DNA from: Polytrichum commune
Taxonomy: Eukaryota > Streptophyta > Polytrichopsida > Polytrichales > Polytrichaceae
Length of the DNA stretch: 64,000 nucleotides
Assembly: GCA_950295325.1 (NCBI GenBank)
Contig: OX485805.1
Coordinates: forward strand, 28,631,501-28,695,500
Reading direction: 5' to 3'
Shown in pieces: positions 1 through 13,222 of the stretch. Positions within the stretch are counted from its first letter, which is position 1. Each line of letters opens with the position of its first letter. Under the pieces are notes generated by a model, which saw nothing but the letters and a program-made list of their open reading frames with translations, was not told the origin of the DNA and did no database searches. The position numbers were made by a program, and so were the translations under genes.

Positions 1-3000
1 AGGAATTACTGAAAGAGTGGCTCATTCCAAAAGGATTATTTATCTGGACTCCTTAGCATTCATTGAAGACTTTCTTGTGTGACATGACTTCAAGATTTCT
101 ACTCCATTAGTGCAGACTGAGGATCTTCCACCTTCCTCTGTTGTTTAGCTCTCCACAATCACAAAAATCATCTCATCGATGGAAGATGTGATGATGAAGG
201 TTGTAGTGAATATAGAGGAGAAGATCCTGTGGCTTCTCTTCTTTTTGATAGATTTACTTACAATGAATGATGCACAACTCACAGGGTCCCACAGCATTTA
301 TCATCTAATACACTTTTGAATAAGGCAAATTTCTAATCCTCACAAATTATCATGTGGCAAGCATCCTAAATTTGCTGTAAGGCTGGTATTTTTGTAGTTG
401 AAATATAGTAGAGCACTTTTTGGGATTTATGCTATATTCCTTACTTGCAAAATCATGTCTTCCCAGACATTTTGCGTCCATGAGTCATTGTCAATGTCCC
501 TGATGTAGGCTCTCATTTTAGGTATCTGCAGCTCGTGACCAACGCTAATAAGAGTATAAAACCCTTATTGAGTTGCATTAGAATCATTCAGTCATTCCAG
601 TGTCTATACCAGCAGGATATCTTCATACCAAGGTGATGACCTGTAGACTAATACGGGACCAGCTACTCAAACTTGTGGAATTTGACATCATTTGCAGATA
701 GAACACACGTACCTTCTCTTCCCAAAGAAGCACAACGGCGGTTGGAAATATTGGTCCCAAATAATTGAGAATCTACATGCACAGCCACACCTTTTCAGTA
801 TTGGAGTACGTCATCTGCTCATTCGGGTACAGAGTTCTGCAACATAACTTAACAATCTAGGATTATTGAATTGGATCTCTTACAGTTAGTATTTGTGACA
901 CAAGTTGCTCTTCAGCCCTGGGATTTTGAAGAAGTACAAGCAGGCGGGCAAGCAGCTCCTGTGTATATGATATTTGTCTTAGAATCTGTTGTAATTGACG
1001 TAGCACTCCTGTTGAAACCTGATACTACTGATACATTGTTGCAATGCCTGTCCGGTGCCTTCTTTTGATATAAGTAGAGAGAATATGCATGAGAAGTTAG
1101 GAGGAGGATATTCTAATGTCCTCCTATTGTCGAGGGAGCAGTCAAGATGCACCTCTGGCTGTGGAATGGACGGATATGTGATATAATCAACCGAAACAAT
1201 TTCATCTCGTGCAAGTATTCGTTTCAATATCTCTGCTATACACTTACAGACCTGCATAGGCTTGATAAAGTCAGATTTGACTTCCAAATGATGACCTTTG
1301 GCTATTTGAGCCCATCAGCAAAGACACAAGAATGGCTTGGAAGGACAGCCTAAAATGTTTTATGCTATAAACAGGAACTGACGTCACAAGTTACAGAAAA
1401 TTATGATCCCTGAAACATCAAGATCAGAAGGCTAGAAGTTTGGAGTACTACTCTCACCACCGCAAATGCTCCTGTATATTGCAATGGCATGAGCATCTTC
1501 AGAAGAAATGGCCAGAGTAAAACCTGGAGTGGAAACAAATTGTTGCATCTGTGAGTAAGTTACAAAGAACACCATATGATCAAATGCAATACAATAGAAT
1601 GACTTCTGTGCTGCTTATGTTACATGATTTTATAGTCTCATTGCTCACTTGTAAGCTCCATAAGCAACAAACCTCTAAGGATCTGGTAGTTGAAAATAAC
1701 TATAGCTACCTCTGCACCAGCCACAGTGGCAGCTAGTAAACGTAATCCATTCTTAGAAACATCACGCAATACCGATGGAGACACACAAAGCCGCGTTTCC
1801 TGGAGGAACACAAGGCATAAACATAAAATTGCTTGAATAAAAATTGAACAATTATTGTAACAAAGGTGTAATGGGATCAAAGCAAATAAGGAGTGACAGC
1901 TGTTTTGGCCAGGGTACATCATCAGAGCAAGAACGTAAATGCATCATGCATAGTGATTCTTGTCATATATAGCAATTTACATCAGGAAACAGAGCAGATG
2001 AAGATAAAAGGACAATGAAAGTGTAAGACCTTAGTCTTAAGCCTAGTGCTCTCCACCTAGGAAGCATAGATTCATACAGGTAAGCTGCCAAGCACCTTAA
2101 AATACTATTGTAAACCCTAGAAAGTGTGAGGCCTTCATTGAAAAGACAGTAGTTTCTCCCTCACATTCAAAGGACTCCAGGCAAATGGATAGCCGCTCAT
2201 CTTTCCTACCAGTATACAGAGGATTTCCATTTCTCTTGTCGACTTTGTAATGATGTGGTCCAACTCCAAAGGTCTCAAGAAGTTCCAAAATTCTGGTTGA
2301 CATGTGAAGATTAGGTGATGTTAATCTTGTCACTAAAATATGGATCTCTATAAAACCTAAATTTCGATGGAGTATTCCAGTTGCCCATATCGTGCACTAA
2401 CCAGCCTTGATACCTCGATCTCTCTCCTGCTTCTAACAATGTCACATTCAGTGGGGTGGTATAAGAGCTGGGAAAGTGACAAACTTCTGCAATATCTCTT
2501 TGTCACTGCTGGACGATCACCTTGATAACTCTCAACTTTCACGTCTCAAAAGTCTCCCGCAAAATCTCTCTACAAAGATCTAATTCTGTGAATAGTAATA
2601 AGCACCTTGTTTAAATCTGCATGTGGTAATTCTCGTGCCCTGCTATTCTCAACTGCTCCATGGTTATTGGGAATTGGCCTGCCTTCAACAACAGGTATTG
2701 CACACTGCTTCACAAGGAATTCGATATATGCTTCACTGCTCTCTCTATCAAGGAACCCACTTGACACCATGGATATAATCACCTGTAGATATATCCAATG
2801 TGATCCGATCAGGTCATGCAATAGATCAAAATAAGTAAAAGAGAACCATCACAATATTTTCATTCCAAGATTCTTTTGTCAACTTCAGATATATTTCCTC
2901 AACATTATATGACTGGAACTCATGTCACTGATTTAAGATCTCATCAAGGATATCAAACCTCAGCGACAGCTATTCTCATCCTTAAGTCCTGTTTGGAGAG

Positions 3001-6000
3001 GAAATCCCTGAGGGCCCCAGCAACTTGAGCTCTTCGTGGAAGCCATGGCTCGGACAACCTGGTCGCCGCCAATGCGGTTACGAACATTAGCTGGACTTCA
3101 TTAGGAGAGAATTTACTGATGGTTCAGGAGCTCATTGCATGATAGTCTTATCGTGGTTACCTAGATAAAAGATGCTTGAACAACGAAAGGGCACCCAACT
3201 GAACTGCTTTCTCCTGCGACCTAAGCTTCTGAACAACAAAGACCCATTACCAGATATTTAGAGGCCGTTCTGGTGCGGATTGATATTACTGATAGTTCTA
3301 CTTTTGAACTGCAGGTGCATGCAGAAGGACTGAAACTCATTTTGATGTGCTTGGGTTGTGTGAAGCTAGGAGTAACGTACATGTAGTAGGAGATCGAAGA
3401 ATTCACTAGGGTAGACCATCCCAATTGTTAGAGAGCATCGGACAACGTCATTCAAATTCTGCAAAGTTGCAAAGTGCCATAGCAATGGTCGATGTGAACA
3501 TTTTGTTAACCCTGCATAAATCGACACCATATTTGACATCCAATAAGGAAGTCGAGCATCTTAGGAGATTCTGGAAGTGTAAGATAGGACTAAGAGCTGT
3601 AATTTTCAAGAGGATGGTTTCATACTTGCGCTTGACCGAAGATATTCAAAAAGGTGTTTCTTTCAATGGATGGTTCGTAGGATGTAATTCATTAGCAAAT
3701 CGAGCCCACGTACAAATACCTTCAGCTGAGAGCTTGATACAATGCTATTCTCCTTCTTCACAGCCAAATAGGCCCTCGGAAGTAAGAGGTTTAATATGGA
3801 GGCGAGAGCCTGCAACAGTGGAAAGGTCATATCTCTGGTAAAATTCATAGAGGAACTGGTAATACGAAGGAGCGTGTTTCTTATCAGTTTCAGATGCTAG
3901 GAAGAACCCTGCATTCATCATGCATTACTTTCAGGTTTCCATGGTCAGGAGATTACCATAAAGTCAACCATATCAGATCCGCCATCGTTTACAAGGATTG
4001 TAACAAGGACATTTTGAAGGCTTGCAGTAGCTGCAAGATTGTGTTGGCCTTCCTTCTTGTAACTGCAACTTCACAGACATGATCCAAAACCATAATATAG
4101 AATCAGAAGAACTACTGAAGATGGGATTGAAATTATAGCCGATCTTCCAATGTCGAGATACCTATTGCAACTTAAACTGATAGAGGTTCAAGTACAAGCT
4201 GTTCAACTTACACTGCCATTAAGGACGGAAGAAGCCTTGGAAGAGCAGATCTGAGCTGTGGTCTGCCAATCAAACTCGCCATTTCCCCTAAAGCTTTTGC
4301 TGTTGCTAGTCGGACCTGCGCAGAAGAATTCTAGTCATATCTTTTTCACGATTGAGTTCTAAACCAAAAGCATGAAAGTTCTTATAGGCTCATAGAAATT
4401 CTAAAAGCATCTTTCGAGCCTACCTCACTGACACGAAACGTAATCCAAGAATCCAAGAAAAGCTCAAATGCTGAATGCAGCATCGATCTGCACCAATACA
4501 GGACGTGCAATGTGATCATTCAGAGTGACATCGTCAGTGCAATTCAAATATGACCTACTTGAAGTTACAGTCAATTCCTGAGCTATGGGCTTCCACATCC
4601 TTTAAAGTTTACCAGGCTTCACAATAGAACGCAGAAATTGATCACATACTGCATGTCTACATCCGGTGTGGAAGTTGATGGACACACTTCGTAGAATTGG
4701 GTCATAGCTTCACACCAGCAAGTGAATGCTGCAAATTCATGCCACATAATCAGAAGCTGAGAGGATGAAAGATAGAGAAAGTTTTCAGCAATTAGCATTT
4801 TCTTCCAAAACTCTAATGGACCTTCCCTTTATCAGGAATGAATCAACATAAAGGGCACCAACACATGACTTGCGCGAGAAATTTATTTGTTGCTGACATT
4901 CACCTTCCGCAAAAATCTTCTTATGGATGTCTTTTACACCGCCCAAAACCGGCAGTACACGAGAAAGAACGTTTTTCAAATGCGGGGCAAACTGCAAAGC
5001 TTCCACAGTGAGCCCAATTGGTGTTTTAGAAGCAATGCAGGGGTGTGATTTGTACCACGTTAAGAGAACCAGAGAGTTAAGTCTATGCACACTGCCCAGA
5101 CAAACAACATGGCTAATGCCAATATATCGATGACGAACGCCAGTAAATATTCACCTGATGAAGTGTTGCTCATCTATATGAAAGTGGTAGTTGAAATGGA
5201 AGAAAAGATGCTCACCATAAGATGTAGCAAATTCTGCCAAGGTCTGGACCAATGCAACAACCGGAATCGCAGTTCCAGCAAGCTGATTGAAAATTTCATC
5301 CATAAGCTGCATTGCAATTGTAGAACCAGTCTTAAAGTCAGGATTTGTGCAAAACATAATCTATGAAAGAAACATGGCAGTTTTAAAACATCAGCAATAA
5401 GAAGAGTTACTTGTCTCTTTTGCCAACTTTCAGCTCCCAGAGCTGACAGTAAATGCACAGGGACATCACTAAATACTCGAGTCAGACCAAAACTCTGGAA
5501 ATAATATTAGACAACATAAGGGAACATCTGCCTCTTGGAGCCATACCACATCCGGAGATCGAGATCCTACTGCAACAAGTAGAGAAGAGGCTGCTCGATT
5601 CCATTCTATGTTCACCTCCTGCAACAACAAAAAGTCTTCGGATCTTAGGTTATAAATTACCTTGTTACTCTCGGTTACTTTTGAGCACTTGGAATACTGT
5701 AAAAGAACAGCTTCGAGACACCTAGGTTATCATTTACCTTGTTACTTGACAACTCATCCGTTCCTAATTTTGAAATGGTGCGCATGAATGCTGTCTTTAT
5801 TTGATCTTCGCCCATCTCCCGGACAGTGTACGCCATTATAAGAAGCAAACCAGCACGGTAATTCGCAATCTAAGAAGAATACCGTGCACAAATTTCCAGT
5901 TAATGTTATGAGAACTGCTTCACAGCTTCAATAAATAACTTCAATACTACTTGGAGGGTGGAAAAAATAAACATTCTCAAGATAGAATATGAACCATGTG

Positions 6001-7965
6001 ATATTGACTCAATTTCTCTGCTTAGACTTCAATTCAACAGTTCTTTACAACAAGACACATTCTGTGCTCATATAGATCCTCTCCAGTCACCATACCTCGG
6101 TTTTAACCTGCCTTCCGAATTACAGAGTTCTGGAGAAGTGACAGATTCTTACCCTTTTCCCAGCTCGTAGGCTTGTGGCACAACAGTCAAGTACTGCTCC
6201 AGAATTCCTGAGCTCACAAACAACACGAGGCTCACATTAAGGTAGCAATAACAGGAATTCTAGTGATATACTTTTGGACAATCACAAAAGCATCTCTCAC
6301 TAAAAGGGGCACACAAACTTATAGTAGACTTAAACCTGAGCAATCTGATCATTTCAAGCCAGGTTAAGACTGCGAAACACACTGAGAAGCCCATATGGCC
6401 AGAAAGTAGCCTTCAGTCTACTCTTGATGTTCACTCCACTTATAATTTGTTACTATGGACAATGCCAGATTTTTTAGAGCTGCTACTGTCCGTGACCAGT
6501 CATTTCATCAAGTAGTACTGCGCAAAAAATTCTAAAGCAACCTCCACATTATGAGGATACGGTGTAGGGAAAAACTTTTTAAAAGAAAACAGACATAAAT
6601 TGTTCAATTCAAGTTGTGGAAGGGTGACTCAGGACTTACAGTCTTGCAATCTCGCAAAGTGCAGATGCGGCAGCCTCTTGCACTGACCGTGACCCGTCTC
6701 CCATGGCAGCAACCAGCACTCGGATGACAGCTACAAAAACAATGTCTGGCAATGGATTGAGAGGGGTGGAGGAAATTCATTCGTCCTCATTCCTCAACGT
6801 TAACCTCAACCTTCTGTAACCTAATTAGCCATGGTAGCCATCGACAAAAGTCCCTCGAAGTCGCCTATTCCTAATTAAGAAAGGCCCTTAGAAATTCACA
6901 ACCACTCACACACTTTTCTCTCTGCACTCAGTTCTCGTATGATATGAATCACGCAATCATTGCGAGGCGATTAGCAAATCCAATTCCGGCCCGTAACCAT
7001 TTTCCTCATAATTCTCGCAGCTCATTTGAATATCTTATTCATTATCAAAGTAGGCTCTATCAAAGTGAAGATTCTCGTGCTCATTAAATGGTCATATAGG
7101 TCCCCCATTTATGCTGACTATTGAGACTAGAATGGTTAACGTATTCTGAGCACGTACTCCAATCTCTTTTGAACACATGGTTTAAGGATCAATGTCGGTT
7201 TCGGGTATACATACCTTAATTTAGTTCTAACCCGCAATTCAAAGTGTGACATTTCAAAGTGTGAACCTTTCTTTCCAATTCAGACACACAGAAACAAATG
7301 AATTCCTCGCAATGCCCTCTTTCCAAGAATGATTGCTCCTCTTTGTGAACTAGCAAATGATCAGTTTTAGAAACATTAGAAGTGACTTAGAAATAGATGT
7401 TCTAAAGGGGAGAGTTGCCATCCCGGGCATCCAATTGTGTATCCATATGAGTTCGTCGCCTCCTCATCTCCCAGAAGGTTAGGGTTCTCGAGTTCATCCA
7501 GACGCACGGATAGGAGGTTTGGGATGATTTTGGCAATTGACAGAAGGGAATGAATTTTCTCCGAAGGGAAAATACATACCTAGGCGTCTGGATGGTGATC
7601 CCTGCTTCAGGAATATTTTGTCTAATTTAGTCTGAAAAATGAAATTTGAAATGGTGCACCTAACCTTCCAATCAGACACAAATGATATCAATGGATTCCT
7701 CTCAATGCCCTCTGTCCAAGAATGGTGCTCCTCTTTGTGAACTAAAAAATGATCAATTCGTTGGAAACATTAGGAGTGACTTAGACATTGATGTTCTTTA
7801 CCATCCCGGGCATCCAATTGTGCACCCAAATGAGTTCATCGCCTTCTCATTTTGCGGAGGGTTAGAGTTCGCGAGTTCATCCAGAAGCACGTATTTAAGG
7901 TTTGGAATGATGTTGGCAATTCATATACCTGTCTTTGACGCCACTGAGATTCCATTGCTAGCCAT
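1..7965 (-). CDS. SGR6: SGR6/MROH1-like HEAT-repeat protein, 5' part (multi-exon, runs off left edge)
   Basis: Exons read leftward match plant SHOOT GRAVITROPISM 6, a maestro-HEAT (MROH1-like) scaffold linked in Arabidopsis to gravitropism and membrane trafficking. Proposed start exon 7929-7965 (MASNGISVASKT) ends in a phase-1 donor. Exon 6640-6730 continues in frame (AVIRVLVAAMGDGSRSVQEA), then 6153-6207 (GAVLDCCATSLRAGKR) and 5738-5869 (IANYRAGLLLIMAYTVREM); these four join without frame conflict. Further collinear exons: near 5230-5360 (MDEIFNQLAGTAIP), 4905-5065 (PHLKNVLSRVLPVLGG), 4640-4745 (AFTCWCEAM), 4430-4500 (HSAFELFLDSW), 4215-4318 (VRLATAKALGEMASLIG), 3980-4060, 3690-3840, 2990-3070 (RLSEPWLPRRAQVAGALRD), 2690-2830 (SSEAYIEFLVKQCAI), 1690-1800 (VLRDVSKNGLRLLAATV), 1430-1500, 1140-1260, 880-960 and 470-545 (IPKMRAYIRDID). 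Order follows the family, which is about 1700 residues, so the 3' part lies outside. Several middle exon boundaries are unresolved. It appears intact. Confidence 0.85.
7275..7925. repeat. Imperfect direct duplication in intron 1 of the SGR6-like gene
   Basis: About 260 bp at 7275-7540 (starting CCAATTCAGACACA) is repeated at 7668-7924 (starting CCAATCAGACACA). Shared landmarks in order are AATGCCCTCT, CTCCTCTTTGTGAACTA, CATCCCGGGCATCCAATTGTG, GAGTTCATCCAGA and TTGGCAATT. The second copy directly abuts the proposed first coding exon. The copies are diverged by substitutions and small indels, so the event is not recent. No conserved reading frame is shared between copies. Confidence 0.85.
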
Positions 7966-8942
7966 GGCCGCGCATTAACCCTTTTTCCGATGATTTCAGA
8001 AGAAGATTTCTTCGGTCACCAATTTCCCCTGATAATTTTAAAGGCGTTCCAGAAAGTGAGCTGTTGTGAGGAGTTTTATAAATCTTGAATTGATGAGTTT
8101 CGGCAAGCCGCTAGAGTAATGTGCGATCATCCTCGTAGACTACATGAATTTGAAGCTCTGACACATTGAGAAGATCGAAAGAGAAAGATGTTGGTTGTGC
8201 GTGTAGAAAGAAATTCAAACAGAAGTTCCGTAGACTGCCACACAAGGAGGGCGAGGGAGAGCTTGATTGAGCGGCAACTTAGTTATTCGAGAGAGGGAGT
8301 GAGGTCGTTAGAGTTAGTTATCAACTTCTTATCGATGACTTTCATTCATCCGCCGTGAGGTACTCCTCCATGCTGGGCGGGTATCTTGGTTCCACCTAGG
8401 TATCGATAAGGATATATGTATTGGTATAAATACCCGGCTCCGCGGATATCAACCACAGTATTGACCTTGATACCCTTACTACCCCCAAAAGCTCTCGCAC
8501 TTCCCAATGTGTGGACAAAGGCATGTTCAGACCACGGGCACAAGTGAGAGAAAATTATCTAATATGAGCATATATCACATTCAACCAACATAAAAGATAT
8601 TTTCTGATAAAATATTTAAGATATTATTGAAGGTCCTCAATAATGACAAAGTTAATAACATGGGAACCGAATTTCATGTTATCAAATTTTATCAAAGTGA
8701 GACAAATTTTGTAAAAGTTTACTACCAAATTGTGGACTAGGATAACCATCGAGAGAAGAATGGATGACAAGGCACATGAGTTGAGAGTCATCCTCCCACC
8801 TTCTCGAGTTGAATATCAGATATAACCAATTATCTCATGGACATGATCTTGAAATCATGAATGATATCGCACCTACAATGAATGAAACATTGAGATGAGT
8901 TCTCATAACCCATCTTAATTTTACAATCCAAAAATTATAGAT

Positions 8943-8943
8943 T

Positions 8944-8974
<31 letters not shown>
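8943..8974. repeat. (GATA)n microsatellite
   Basis: About eight tandem GATA/TAGA units. A shorter tract of the same unit occurs at about 29426-29441. Confidence 0.95.
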
Positions 8975-9009
8975 CTTGGATGAGCAATTGGTTATGATCA
9001 AATTGTCCA

Positions 9010-9250
9010 CTATTGCATGTGCGCCACACCAGCTAAGGTAGACATGTCTAATTTGGTTACTTATCGTAATTAGACACCTATATTTTAATGATATGTGAGG
9101 GTTCAAGAACAAATGCCAAAAAGACATGTGTTTAAAAGAAATTGAACTACATGTTTGGAATATGCTAACCATTCTAGACTCAATAGTCAACATAATTGGG
9201 AGGACCTATATGACCATTTAATGAGCATGAGAATCTTCACTTTGATAAAT
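9010..9250 (+). repeat. Dispersed repeat family, copy 1
   Basis: This stretch shares ordered landmarks with 20500-20740 (same strand) and, in reverse complement, with about 29640-29860. Landmarks are AGACACCTATATTT, ATGCTAA followed by CATTCTA, GAGGACCTATA and ATGAGCATGAGAATCTT. Copies are strongly diverged and have no open frame longer than chance. Probably an old non-coding mobile element; class and ends unknown. Confidence 0.6.
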
Positions 9251-9636
9251 TAAATGTCACATTGAGTAAGATATTCATAAGAGCTTCAAAAATAATGAGG
9301 AAGAGGCTATAGTTTGGATTTGAATGTGCTAACCATCTCATATTAATCACATGTTTTATATCCTAGAAGAAGTGAGGTAAGTGGAAAAAAAGTAACCATT
9401 TAAGACCCATCTGCCTTCCAAGGAAAAGGGACCTCGACGTAGTAATTAAATTCGTTCGGATGATGAACGAGAGTTCAGCTAGACATGACGAAGCTCTTCT
9501 AGCCTGCCCTCGTGTGTGGCCGTCTGCCTAGAGCGTGGCATGTACACAGGGAGAACATTTCAGAGGCGCTTGAGTACGCTGAGTGTTTTGAGCCGCGATA
9601 GCAACCGAGACAGAGAAAGGGTGTGGAGAGACCGCC

Positions 9637-12600
9637 ATGGCCACCACCATCTGCCCTCCTGCATGGCTTCCCATCGCTCGCCGCCCCTCCTTTCTCTTCC
9701 ACTGCCAACAAAACGCACCAACACAACTTCATTCTTCTTCTTCTTGGAGCGTCGTTCCAGCTGCACAGCGCTCACAATGGCCAATTCAAGTGCGGATAGG
9801 TGCGGACAGGTCGAGCTGCCTCCCGATTCGCGCGGAATCTACATCCACCTCGGGCCAGCTTAATGCGGAATTCGGCGTGCCAGCTGCTGTCCAAGAGAAA
9901 AATGTCGTAGAAACGAGGTTGGGATTCGAACTCGTCTTGGCATCCTATCGAGTTGTATATGCTTTATGATGCCTTCGGGGAGATTTATCTCCTTGTTTTG
10001 TTTAAGCTTGGCATGACTGCCGAATGTGAAGGGATAATTGGCTAGTTCTGGATTGTGAAGTAATTCATTCTTCGGAAAATTTCTTATGGAGTTTGCGTGA
10101 TCAGGAATTGGGCTTTGTCACTGTAGTAGATTGTGAAGAGCCAAGTGTAATTTGTTGGAAATATGGTGTGGCGTCTGGGCAGCTCCGAGGCTTATGTGAA
10201 ATGCAGAAATTAGATCGTGGCATACTAAAGTACAATTATGTTTTATGGTGTCTAAGGATAGGTTTTGTCGCCAGATTTTATTAATGCGTGGCATGACTTG
10301 CGAATGTGGAGGGATAATTGGCTAGGTTCGCATTACGAAGTTATTCCTCCTTCGGTAGATCTCTTATGGGGTGTTGCGTGATCAGGAGTTGGATTTTGTA
10401 ACTGTGGTAAATTGTGATGAGCCAATTGTAAATTTTCAGGGATATGGTGTGGTAATCTGAGCAGCTCGAGTTATGTGAAATGCAGAAATTGGAAGTGGAG
10501 AGACTACAACATTCGTTATCAAAGGGCTGGCGACGCTGGGCCTGCACTTGTCCTTATCCATGGATTTGGCGCCAATTGGTACAGGATACTGCAACTAAAC
10601 TATTCGCTTAAACTGTTATGTGAGGATGAATCATGTGAGTGAGTCTTGTTAGTATTTATTTGTGTTAGAGCTCTCACATGCAATTCCATGATTAGAAGGT
10701 ATGTCCTCGACATGTAAAGTAACCTACTTCAAGACAAGATTAATGGAATATCACTGGACAGAATTGGAGGAAAAGTAAGTGTGTTCATATTGCCATCTCT
10801 GGTATAACAACAAACGTTAATATGGTGTCCGGAGAGTTCGCAGCGACCACTGGCGGAAGAACATTCCAGTGCTGGCCAAAACACATCGAGTCTACGCCAT
10901 CGACCTTCTTGGGTACGGGTACTCTGATAAGCCCAGCCCTCGAGACATGCCGCCCAACACAATCTACACATTCGAGACATGGGGCAGTCAAATTCTGGAC
11001 TTCTTGTCGGAGGTTGTTGGCGACAGCGCATTCCTAATTTGCAATTCTGTTGGAGGTGCTCCACATCTGACCATCGTATTCTTTCGATGTGTTATTCTAT
11101 TCAATCCTTTGCAATTGCGTGATTCATCGTGATTTTTTTTAAATGTGGACAAATGTAGACATGTAGAGTTTGGGGCACCATGAATTTTCCAAAAGGCTTC
11201 ATGGAAATATCAGCCCAGTGAACTGTTGGTTTACAAATCACAATATAGTCATCACAATGTATCTACGAGTAGCATTTCTGTTTATCTGCATTTTTCAGGA
11301 TTAGGATCTTGACATTTGTTTTCTGAGAATCCAAGTGGCAACGCATTTCTGAGGCTCTGTGTTCAAGAATACCGATCACATCACTCTCTTCAAAGTTGTC
11401 CCATAGCTCCCGCCTTTTGGTGTGGTGCAGGTTGTTATGCTTCTCACATTGATTGTGCTGAAGACCGAGCTTTTGGGCTGTTGGGGTCCAGGCATCGTAG
11501 GGCTGCAAGCTGCTCTCATGGAGTCCGATAAAGTGCGGGGGCTACTACTCATCAATGTCTCGCTTCGCATGCTCCACATCAAGAAGCAGCAGTGGTATGT
11601 GCGACCATTTGTCAAACAACTACAGAACGTACTGCGGTGAGAACTCTGAAAATGACATGCACCCCAATTTTCCAAATTATAAGTTTAAGAAGATAGTCAG
11701 ATTTATGGTTTGGTTTCTTCCAGATGCACATTTAAAGATGAGCTTGACCATTCTATTCCAGTGAATGGTGCATCTTTTCACCAGAGTGCAAACAAATCTG
11801 CTATCACGGGTTGATTAAGATAGAATTTGAAACTTTCCCATCAGGAGTGTCTAAAGGCTCAGATGTAAGAATGCCATCCAACAATGTGAGGCTCCTAGTT
11901 GTCTTGATTCTCCGCTTGATAGAACCACTCTCCACCCGTTTTTTACATGCATTGAAGTGATCACAGAACTACCAACTTTGGGCGCCAATTTTTCAATTCA
12001 GTAGCAAAACCGGACGCAGTGAAAAGGATTCTTCGTGAGGTACACATACTTTTCTCTAGTGGAAGCTTTGCCAGCAGACTCATGACCTAAACATTATTGC
12101 TTCTGAAGAATGCTCTCGATGGTGAAGCTCCTGGGCAGTTACAGGGCAGTTGTTGGCATGGATGTAGTGTTATTGCGACAAAAGTGCAGTTACGGATGAG
12201 CTGGTGGATAAGATCTTGCAACCAGGACTCTTGCCAGGGGCTGTTGATGTTTTCTTAGACTTCATCTGCTACTCTGGTGGCCCCCTCCCTGAAGAAATGC
12301 TACCTGCAGTGAAGGTAAACTTGTACCTTCCATATACTGTATATTCACCCAACTAGTGCTCTTATAATGCAAGCTCCTGAAGAATACAAGTGACACCAAG
12401 ATCTATGAGTGCAATTGCATAGATACGTGTTTTTATGTCTCCTAGAGATAAGGAAAATTTCCTCATTTCTGACACTGATCAACAGATTGGTGTTACTCTG
12501 CTTCATTTTCTGATTCTTTATTCATAATTTTGCATCATTTTTTCTGATTTTATGAAACAATAATCTTACAGGCTTCCATTTTGCTTCTCAGGTCCCTACG

Positions 12601-13222
12601 TTGATTGCATGGGGTGAAAAGGATCCTTGGGAGCCAGTAGCTCTGGGAAGGGCGTATGGACAATTCGACACAGTTGAGGATTTCATTGTTTTCCCAAATG
12701 TTGGTCATTGTCCTCAGGTCTGCTCTCTCCAGCAACTCCTCATTTTACTCCGACCCAGTGCATCCTTGTACTGGGTAGTCTTCCAAAAATGTGTTGAGAT
12801 ATAAGATATATGGATTGAAGCATACAGATGATGACTTGTATGCATAAAGTAAAGCTCTTTGGGATTCTGAATCCATCCTTGATTTTCCTCTTTGTTGTTC
12901 AATTCGATGTAACAAAGTTAGAGCAATGAGCACAGTTAGCCCTGATCAATTAATTGAGATGGTGGAAAGGAGAGGTCATTGTAGGATTCAGATTAACTAC
13001 AGTGCTTTAGAGTTTGTGGGGACATTGGAGTAAAGCCTGTTTTTTAAGTTGCCTGTACATCAGGAGAAGCTCTCAACTAGTTCTAATTACACTATGCTCA
13101 TTGTAAACTAAGTCTTTGAATTGGCAAAAACTGTGCAGGATGAGGCACCAGATTTAGTGAATCCATTAGTGGAGGAGTTTGTTGCACGTCATTCAAAAAG
13201 CTCTAATGTGCAGCAACTTTGA
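9637..13222 (+). CDS. CLD1: Chlorophyll dephytylase 1-like alpha/beta hydrolase, chloroplast-targeted, 8 exons
   Basis: Reconstructed exons 9637-9917, 10486-10578, 10844-11055, 11492-11636, 11967-12039, 12168-12314, 12592-12717 and 13139-13222 all have GT-AG borders and keep one frame, giving 386 residues. The closest family I recognise is Arabidopsis At5g38520 (CLD1), a thylakoid enzyme that removes the phytol tail from chlorophyll. The first ~90 residues are rich in Ser, Ala and Arg and acidic-poor, as in a plastid transit peptide. The oxyanion-loop motif HGFG is at 119-122, the nucleophile Ser193 lies in CNSVGG, the acid is probably Asp328 in GEKDPW, and His356 lies in NVGHCPQ. Other family blocks are WRDYNIRYQ, DLLGYGYSDKP, LRMLHIKKQ, DFICYSGGPLPEE and EAPDLVNPLVEEF. 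All catalytic residues are present, so it is likely functional. The substrate is inferred from homology; a related plastid hydrolase role remains possible. Confidence 0.92.
10009..10492 (+). repeat. Tandem duplication in intron 1 of the CLD1-like gene, including the splice acceptor
   Basis: Two copies of about 204 bp lie at 10009-10212 and 10290-10492. Both start GGCATGACT and both end with ATGTGAAATGCAGAAATT. The right copy supplies the true exon 2 acceptor (AG at 10484-10485). The left copy holds the same acceptor context at 10205-10206. The copies differ by scattered substitutions and small indels. Confidence 0.85.

Larger units (their letters stand above)
7966..9636. other. Divergent intergenic region between SGR6-like and dephytylase-like genes
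   Basis: The two genes are transcribed away from each other, so this gap should hold both promoters. It contains a TAGA microsatellite and a copy of a dispersed repeat (separate entries). The last 200 bp before 9637 is richer in GC and pyrimidine-patterned, as expected of a plant 5' leader. Short open frames here look random. I could not place a convincing TATA box for either gene. Confidence 0.5.

Noticed and set aside
6440-6500. Minus-strand NDWSRTVAALKNLALSIV as an additional SGR6 exon
   Set aside because: Exons 6640-6730 and 6153-6207 join directly and match the family without it; no good splice sites were seen, so it was left in the intron.
9915-9945. Minus-strand GAGTTCGAATCCC resembling a tRNA T-loop
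   Set aside because: The flanking bases do not form a T-stem and no acceptor or anticodon arm is present; it lies at the exon 1/intron 1 border of the dephytylase-like gene.
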